From Oscillospiraceae bacterium (GTDB taxonomy: Bacteria; Bacillota; Clostridia; Christensenellales; Aristaeellaceae): DNA of 9,651 nt. The notes beneath the pieces were generated by a model. That model saw only the letters and a list, made by a program, of their open reading frames with translations, did not search any database and was not told the DNA's origin. Location of the stretch: NCBI GenBank assembly GCA_031266295.1, contig JAISBH010000165.1:1-9651 (forward strand), read 5' to 3'. Shown in pieces: positions 6,481-9,651 of this stretch. How positions within the stretch are numbered: position 1 is the stretch's first letter; the number at the start of each line of letters is the position of its first letter. Made by a program: the position numbers and the translations under genes.

Positions 6481-6483
6481 CAA

Positions 6484-7011
6484 GTGTATAAGGTCGCACG
6501 GCTGGTAGTCTGTCCGCTGGTTATCATGATATCAATATTGTTATCAACTATGAGCGTCCTGGCATTGGATATCATAGGTTACAATCCGCCGATAGGATTC
6601 ACCGCGATCGAGGATTTCGACTATGAATCCCGCTCGCTTCAGTTGATGCTGCTAAGCGCCGACGGAGACCTCAGCCTAATGTTCGCCACGGCGTATTGCG
6701 CGGGATTTGAATGGCTGGATCTGGCGGGCATATCGGAAGGCAATCTGCCCGCGCTGTTGGCAGAGATGCGCTTTGACACGGACGCGCTGGGAGTCGCCGC
6801 CAAGATCGTCATCGAAACGGACGAAGTGACCGGCGAGGCATTCGCGTACATAATCATGTATGATGAGCATGGCCAGCAGGACCACATCATCACCATCGGC
6901 GCTAACGGCTGGATCGAGTACGCCGCGATCGTGCGCAACAACGGGCCGCTGACCGACGAGGATTACGAACTGCAGTACCGGTTCTATGATTCGATTGAGC
7001 TTGCCCGGTGA
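6484..7011 (+). CDS. Small exported protein of unknown function
   Basis: The 175-residue product has an N-terminal signal sequence: a short basic start (MYKVAR), a hydrophobic core at about residues 7-27 and a possible cleavage site near ALA-like SVLALD. There is no lipobox cysteine at the expected place. The mature part (about 148 residues) is acidic and mixes beta-type stretches, for example EAFAYIIMYDEHG and HIITIGANGWIEYAAIV, and ends in LQYRFYDSIELAR. I recognise no family. The GTG start is supported by AAAGGGGG (6468-6475), 8 nt upstream. It is preceded by the hairpin-rich leader, which may regulate it, and faces the kinase gene with only 39 bp between the stops. Confidence 0.82.
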   Translation: MYKVARLVVCPLVIMISILLSTMSVLALDIIGYNPPIGFTAIEDFDYESRSLQLMLLSADGDLSLMFATAYCAGFEWLDLAGISEGNLPALLAEMRFDTDALGVAAKIVIETDEVTGEAFAYIIMYDEHGQQDHIITIGANGWIEYAAIVRNNGPLTDEDYELQYRFYDSIELAR

Positions 7012-7023
7012 GCATCGTTAATT

Positions 7024-7043
7024 GAAAAAGAACGCCCAGCGTC
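7024..7043 (-). terminator. Short intrinsic terminator of the kinase gene
   Basis: Minus strand: GACGC, loop TGG, GCGTT, then CTTTTTC. The stem is only 5 bp with one wobble pair but is followed by a T-run, 7 nt after the kinase stop. It lies in the 39-bp gap between convergent genes. Confidence 0.45.
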
Positions 7044-7050
7044 AGAATAG

Positions 7051-7605
7051 TCAAACACCGAATATCTCGTGCGCCAGTTCCTGAAGGCTGGGACTGTATT
7101 CGCCGGAAGTATCAACGCGCCGCGTGGGCACGGGAAGATTAGGTCCCATATAAGGCCGCAGCGTTGCGGCGTCGCCGGGGTTGACGAAGCCAGCATCCGA
7201 GTCGCCATGGAAGTATTGGCGCTGCGGGTTATTATGCTTACGACGCGTGAACCGTTCGTAGGCGATCCGGTCGTCCACAGAACAAATCAGTATCGATAGC
7301 CGCGCCGCGCGCTGTAACTCTGACAATCCCGCAGCCCATATAGCGTGCTGAAACGCGGCTTCCGCAATCACCGAGACGCCGCTGCCTATAAGCGATTCCA
7401 GTGTGTCAAAGAATATGCCGTTCACTATCGCATTGGTATCGGCGGGAAGATCGGCGTGACTTCTTCCCATTGATCGAACATACCCCTCTTTCAGTTGATC
7501 ACGGCTGATAACCGGCAGGTAAACTAAATCCGCCAGCAATCGGGCGAGCGTAGTCTTTCCGGAACCGGGACGACCTGTTACTACCAGTAGGAAGGGTTTC
7601 GGCAT
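7051..7605 (-). CDS. P-loop kinase of the AAA_33 / zeta-toxin-like type, substrate unknown
   Basis: The 184-residue protein starts MPKPFLLVVTGRPGSGKTTLA with a Walker A motif (GRPGSGKT, 11-18) directly after the first strand. SRD (34-36) follows the second strand, as in small-molecule kinases where Asp or Arg contacts substrate. A second core strand, VSVIAEAAF (77-85), carries a likely catalytic or substrate-binding Glu82. ILICSVDDRIAYERFTRR (105-122) resembles the arginine lid region, and VDTSGEYSP (164-172) the usual C-terminal 'VDT' strand. This pattern fits nucleoside, sugar or antibiotic kinases and zeta-toxin-like enzymes; the substrate cannot be told. No antitoxin-like gene is adjacent. 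The start is set by GGAGG (7616-7612), 6 nt upstream. It appears to be a single-gene unit. Confidence 0.88.
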   Translation of the reverse strand: MPKPFLLVVTGRPGSGKTTLARLLADLVYLPVISRDQLKEGYVRSMGRSHADLPADTNAIVNGIFFDTLESLIGSGVSVIAEAAFQHAIWAAGLSELQRAARLSILICSVDDRIAYERFTRRKHNNPQRQYFHGDSDAGFVNPGDAATLRPYMGPNLPVPTRRVDTSGEYSPSLQELAHEIFGV

Positions 7606-7624
7606 GAGCGGCCTCCGGCGAACT

Positions 7625-7657
7625 GTTAATTATCAATAACAATTACTAATTATTAAC
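7625..7657. promoter_or_regulatory. AT-only dyad region before the kinase gene
   Basis: These 33 bp are almost entirely A and T. GTTAAT (7625-7630) and ATTAAC (7652-7657) form the outer arms of a dyad, and GTTA/TAAC pairs also nest at 7625-7628 and 7637-7640. It ends about 20 bp before the kinase start. It may be an operator, a promoter UP-like element or a poorly ordered -10 region on the minus strand (GATAAT near 7630). Function not established. Confidence 0.35.
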
Positions 7658-7715
7658 AATAATATGATTAGCGTCTGGCAAGAGTATCCCCCCACCCGTC
7701 CTAATCGCTCCCACG

Positions 7716-7744
7716 ATTCTATCACGTTTAACCTCGTCCGGCAA
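7716..7744 (-). promoter_or_regulatory. Candidate promoter of the kinase gene
   Basis: Minus strand TTGCCG (7744-7739) and TAGAAT (7721-7716) are spaced 17 bp. The leader would be about 100 nt. The -35 lies within a stem formed by CCGGCAA (7738-7744) and TTGCCGG (7758-7764). Confidence 0.4.
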
Positions 7745-7774
7745 TATAATCATAGCCTTGCCGGCAACCTGACC

Positions 7775-7819
7775 CGCCTAGTGAGCGGTGAGAATCCATC
7801 GCGAGACCTTGGAAATTCT
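7775..7819 (-). repeat. Dispersed repeat, copy B
   Basis: Minus strand from 7819: AGAATTTCCAAGG, then TCGCGATGGA and ending CACTAGGCG. It aligns to 6250-6295 on the plus strand (37 of 46 columns). Weaker similarity may continue for about 18 nt (GGCGGGTCAGGTTGCCGGC against GGCGGACTGGTTGTCCGC) if 13 nt are absent from copy B. The first stem of copy A is not preserved here, so copy B looks decayed. It begins 214 nt before the kinase start; copy A begins 234 nt before its gene. Confidence 0.65.
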
Positions 7820-7975
7820 GGCTCTACCCAAAAGTCGTTGAAAATCTGCGTCATTTAACAGGAGGGCACAAAAGTATTACAATGAAAAATATCTATGCAA
7901 CATCACACCTATAATTGTAAAAATGAGTACACAAAACTAAGCCACACGCAATCGTTGGCTAGTAACGAAAATATG

Positions 7976-8077
7976 TCAGTCTACCGCAAGGACGGGCGGT
8001 GACCAGCCGAGTTTTTTTAGCTTCTGCAAATACGCGGCTATCTTTCGCTCTCGGTTAAATTGGTTGTAGTAATAGCC
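7976..8077 (-). pseudogene. Possible transposase C-terminal remnant
   Basis: One minus-strand frame, open for 33 codons between TGA (8080-8078) and TGA (7978-7976), encodes YYYNQFNRERKIAAYL followed by QKLKKLGWSPPVL. The aromatic, basic and amphipathic pattern with a final LG resembles the C-terminal helix of several transposase families and looks like real protein rather than random translation. No start codon or upstream domain remains. The family cannot be named, and chance is not excluded at this length. Confidence 0.3.
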
Positions 8078-8101
8078 TCATAGATCCTGGTATGGTTGCC
8101 C

Positions 8102-8156
8102 GCCAAGGAATTGTCTATAATTAAATTAAGTATCTAATTATAGACAATTCCTTGGC
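8102..8156. repeat. Perfect 22-bp inverted repeat
   Basis: Arms 8102-8123 (starting GCCAAGGAATTGTC) and 8135-8156 (ending GACAATTCCTTGGC) are exact reverse complements over 22 bp, with an 11-nt loop (AATTAAGTATC). The element lies 23 bp beyond the stop of the SH3-like gene on the minus strand. No T-run follows on either strand. It may be a miniature transposable element, a pair of insertion-sequence ends, or a strong 3' hairpin for the secreted-protein operon. No target duplication is visible at its edges. Confidence 0.85.
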
Positions 8157-8163
8157 TAATTCC

Positions 8164-8178
8164 GCACCGCCGGAGTGC
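8164..8178 (-). other. Small hairpin next to the stop codon of the SH3-like gene
   Basis: GCAC (8164-8167) and GTGC (8175-8178) pair across a 7-nt loop, directly after the stop of the gene at 8179-8877. It is weak alone and has no T-run, but with the adjacent 22-bp inverted repeat it could mark the operon end. Confidence 0.25.
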
Positions 8179-8877
8179 TTACCGCCCCTCCACATCTTCG
8201 CCCGATGGTTCGGTTTCTTTGGTCATTATCGGAGCTATAGTTACTGTGTATTTTGTCGCTTCGCCTTGATTAGGGTTATCCGATTCGCCGCGAGGCGTTA
8301 TTACAAATTTTAGTTCTTCGGTGTGCTCGAAGCCTGATCCGTCAAATCGTTCCTCCGTACCGTACCATACATTGCCAGTAGAGCACCTGAGCTTATATAG
8401 CCCCTCCGCGACGTCAATAGTGTAAGGCGATTCTGCAAAGACAAACCTGCCGAACACAGTTAACCCTGTATCGCCGTCAATTAATTCAACATAGTATGGT
8501 TTCCCGGCAAAACTGGGTTCTACGGTAACGGTAAGCTGGCACAATCTGTCTTCTGCGGTGAGTTTGTCAATGATGGTGATCGGTTGCCGCGGCAGATTTA
8601 CCGCGCGAAAGTTATTCTTAAGCTTAGCAAACAAGACTTTGCCGCTCTCCGTTTGTAGTTTGTACCAACCGAGCGGCGTTGTCTCAAGATAGATAAATTG
8701 TTCGCCAGGGTGGCCGGTATACTCTAGATTCGCGCTGCCTTCGCTTGTTTCTGATGTGCGTAGATTTATCTCATTTGTAACAACAAGAAAAAAAGTTGTT
8801 TCATCGGCATAAGCGGCGGACGAAAGCGCCGCAAGCAGGATCACAAGGCATAGGCATGAGATTTTCCTATAATGCAC
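8179..8877 (-). CDS. Exported protein with SH3-like domain
   Basis: The 232-residue product starts with a Sec signal peptide (HYRK, hydrophobic core 6-20, cleavage probably after AYA, A24). An SH3b-like segment follows at about 29-93 (VTNEINLRTSET, then PGEQFIYLETTPLGWYKLQT), the fold used by extracellular proteins to bind cell-wall peptides. A second all-beta part (about 108-200) includes GKPYYVELIDGDTGLTVFG and GLYKLRCSTGNVWYG, a pattern I know from uncharacterised clostridial secreted proteins. The tail is acidic and polar. The GTG at 8877 is chosen because AAGGAG (8891-8886) lies 8 nt upstream; an in-frame GTG at 8886 overlaps that site. It is the last of three same-strand genes, 28 nt after the lipoprotein gene. 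Its exact function is unknown. Confidence 0.85.
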   Translation of the reverse strand: MHYRKISCLCLVILLAALSSAAYADETTFFLVVTNEINLRTSETSEGSANLEYTGHPGEQFIYLETTPLGWYKLQTESGKVLFAKLKNNFRAVNLPRQPITIIDKLTAEDRLCQLTVTVEPSFAGKPYYVELIDGDTGLTVFGRFVFAESPYTIDVAEGLYKLRCSTGNVWYGTEERFDGSGFEHTEELKFVITPRGESDNPNQGEATKYTVTIAPIMTKETEPSGEDVEGR

Positions 8878-8905
8878 GCTAATCACTCCTTGTTCGATAC
8901 TTACG

Positions 8906-9487
8906 CTAAAAATCCGGCAGGCCTACTGAAATGAACGCCTTGCCACCGGAGTCGTCAATATCAATCCAATCAACTTCCTCGGAATACACGCCGTCAAGCA
9001 CGCTGGAAACGCGCACCCTAACATGAACGTAGCGCGGCTGCATCTGATATTCCAGCGGGGTTATCGTGATTCTTGGCAGCATAGAAGCATCCGTAAAACC
9101 CGCGCCGATCATAACACGCATGATGTCCGGAAGATATTCGACGAATTGCTCAAGAACGCTGGATGGCACGCCAATCTCCGAATCAATAACGCTGCCGAAC
9201 AGGCTGAACGCGATGTTCGCAACGGCGCCGACAGACGGATCAAGACAATCCAGCATGGCTTTAACATCCATACGATTGACGGCGCTCTCGAACTGAGATA
9301 ACAGCGCGGCGGCGCGTCTTGCGCGGTCATTGCCCGGCTGCGCGACTGCGTTTACGCCGGCGTTGGGGCTTTGGGTTTTGGGCGGCACGCCCGATCCAAC
9401 CATGTCTGGCGGCGAGGCGCTGCATGATGACAGCAGTATAGTTCCTAGCGCCGCCAAAACTATGAGTAAAACTAGACGTCTTTTCAT
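8906..9487 (-). CDS. Lipoprotein of unknown function
   Basis: The 193-residue product has a lipoprotein signal: MKRR, a hydrophobic core and the lipobox LLSSC with Cys22, so it should be anchored to the outer face of the membrane. A Pro/Ser/Gly/Asn linker follows (23-53). Residues 55-85 (ARRAAALLSQFESAVNRMDVKAMLDCLDP) look like the start of an NTF2-like or ketosteroid-isomerase-like domain, the 'FE.A....D..ALL.CLDP' pattern of clostridial lipoproteins; C-terminal strands such as RYVHVRVRVSS and EEVDWIDIDDSGGKAFIS fit the same alpha+beta fold. The fold is inferred, and no activity is implied. The ATG has GAGGTG about 5 nt upstream. It is co-oriented with, and close to, the genes on both sides. 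Confidence 0.87.
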   Translation of the reverse strand: MKRRLVLLIVLAALGTILLSSCSASPPDMVGSGVPPKTQSPNAGVNAVAQPGNDRARRAAALLSQFESAVNRMDVKAMLDCLDPSVGAVANIAFSLFGSVIDSEIGVPSSVLEQFVEYLPDIMRVMIGAGFTDASMLPRITITPLEYQMQPRYVHVRVRVSSVLDGVYSEEVDWIDIDDSGGKAFISVGLPDF

Positions 9488-9509
9488 TACACCTCACCGC
9501 TCTCTGCCG

Positions 9510-9651
9510 TTATGGGCTGGTGAACCCCACCAGATCCGCCTTGATTGTTACGGGTTCCTGGCTTGTTACGATACCGAACACGGTTACATCATCGCCTGGC
9601 AAGAACATGCTTGATCCTTTAGGCCGATGATATTCAACGTACACTATGCCG
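9510..9651 (-). CDS. C-terminal end of a protein with an OB-like motif, cut by window edge
   Basis: The minus-strand frame entering from 9651 is open to TAA at 9512-9510 and gives about 47 residues: VYVEYHRPKGSSMFLPGDD, then VTVFGIVTSQEPVTIKADL and a short tail. 'LPGD.VTV.G' is typical of OB-fold-like segments in exported clostridial proteins. The gene ends 22 nt before the lipoprotein start, so it is probably the upstream member of the same operon. There is too little sequence to assign a family. Confidence 0.75.
   Translation of the reverse strand, partial: GIVYVEYHRPKGSSMFLPGDDVTVFGIVTSQEPVTIKADLVGFTSP

Larger units (their letters stand above)
7606..8178. other. 573-bp spacer without an intact gene
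   Basis: No frame in this stretch has both a plausible length and a ribosome binding site. It holds, from left to right, the AT dyad and promoter of the kinase gene, repeat copy B, an unremarkable AT-rich part (about 7860-7970), a possible transposase tail, and a perfect 22-bp inverted repeat. The mix of decayed pieces suggests a site of past insertion and decay. Confidence 0.6.

Noticed and set aside
7664..7858. Plus-strand open frame of 64 codons
   Set aside because: No ribosome binding site, unlikely composition, and it lies opposite the kinase promoter and repeat copy B.
7882..7914. Ten-codon frame (MKNIYATSHL) after an AGGAGGG at 7860-7866
   Set aside because: The gap of 15 nt is too long for efficient initiation, and nothing suggests a functional peptide or attenuator because no gene follows on this strand.
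7910..7915. TATAAT that could be a plus-strand -10
   Set aside because: No -35 at a proper distance and no plus-strand gene downstream.

Overview
This is a Clostridia-type (Firmicutes) chromosomal segment. The core is the class III heat-shock operon ctsR-mcsA-mcsB-clpC in its canonical order, with Firmicutes-style AAGGAG ribosome binding sites, GTG starts and a textbook CtsR operator. The genes are fairly GC-rich and several spacers are AT-rich. The nearest fit is a moderately high-GC clostridial lineage; genus and species cannot be read from the sequence.

Layout. (1) Positions 1-469, minus strand: an ECF sigma factor cut by the window edge. (2) 470-811: a spacer with one long hairpin. (3) 812-1309, minus strand: a small membrane-anchored protein of unknown function, divergent from ctsR. 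The 180-bp divergent region holds a consensus promoter for each direction and one perfect CtsR operator. (4) 1489-6068, plus strand: ctsR, mcsA, mcsB and clpC, tightly packed, followed by a 15-bp hairpin. (5) 6131-6483: a spacer with several hairpins that reads as a structured leader of the following secreted-protein gene (6484-7011). (6) 7051-7605, minus strand: a P-loop kinase, convergent with that gene. (7) 7606-8178: a non-coding junk-like stretch with a second, diverged copy of the leader motif in inverse orientation, a possible transposase tail and a perfect 22-bp inverted repeat. (8) 8179-9651, minus strand: three consecutive genes for exported proteins (SH3-like, lipoprotein, and the end of a third protein entered from the right edge).

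How the genes work together. CtsR represses the operon. McsB, activated by McsA, is a protein arginine kinase whose phosphoarginine marks send proteins to the N-terminal domain of ClpC, which unfolds them for ClpP (not in this window). The heat-sensing tetraglycine wing of CtsR, the zinc modules of McsA, the catalytic and allosteric motifs of McsB, and both ATPase modules plus the ClpP-docking loop of ClpC are all visible, so the system looks intact. The radA-disA genes that follow clpC in Bacillus are absent.

The least explained signal is a roughly 46-nt sequence present twice in inverse orientation (6250-6295 plus, 7775-7819 minus, about 80% identical, differences nearly all transitions). 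One copy begins a hairpin-rich leader. It may be an undescribed or unassigned RNA or mobile element family. No CRISPR array, rRNA or tRNA was seen.
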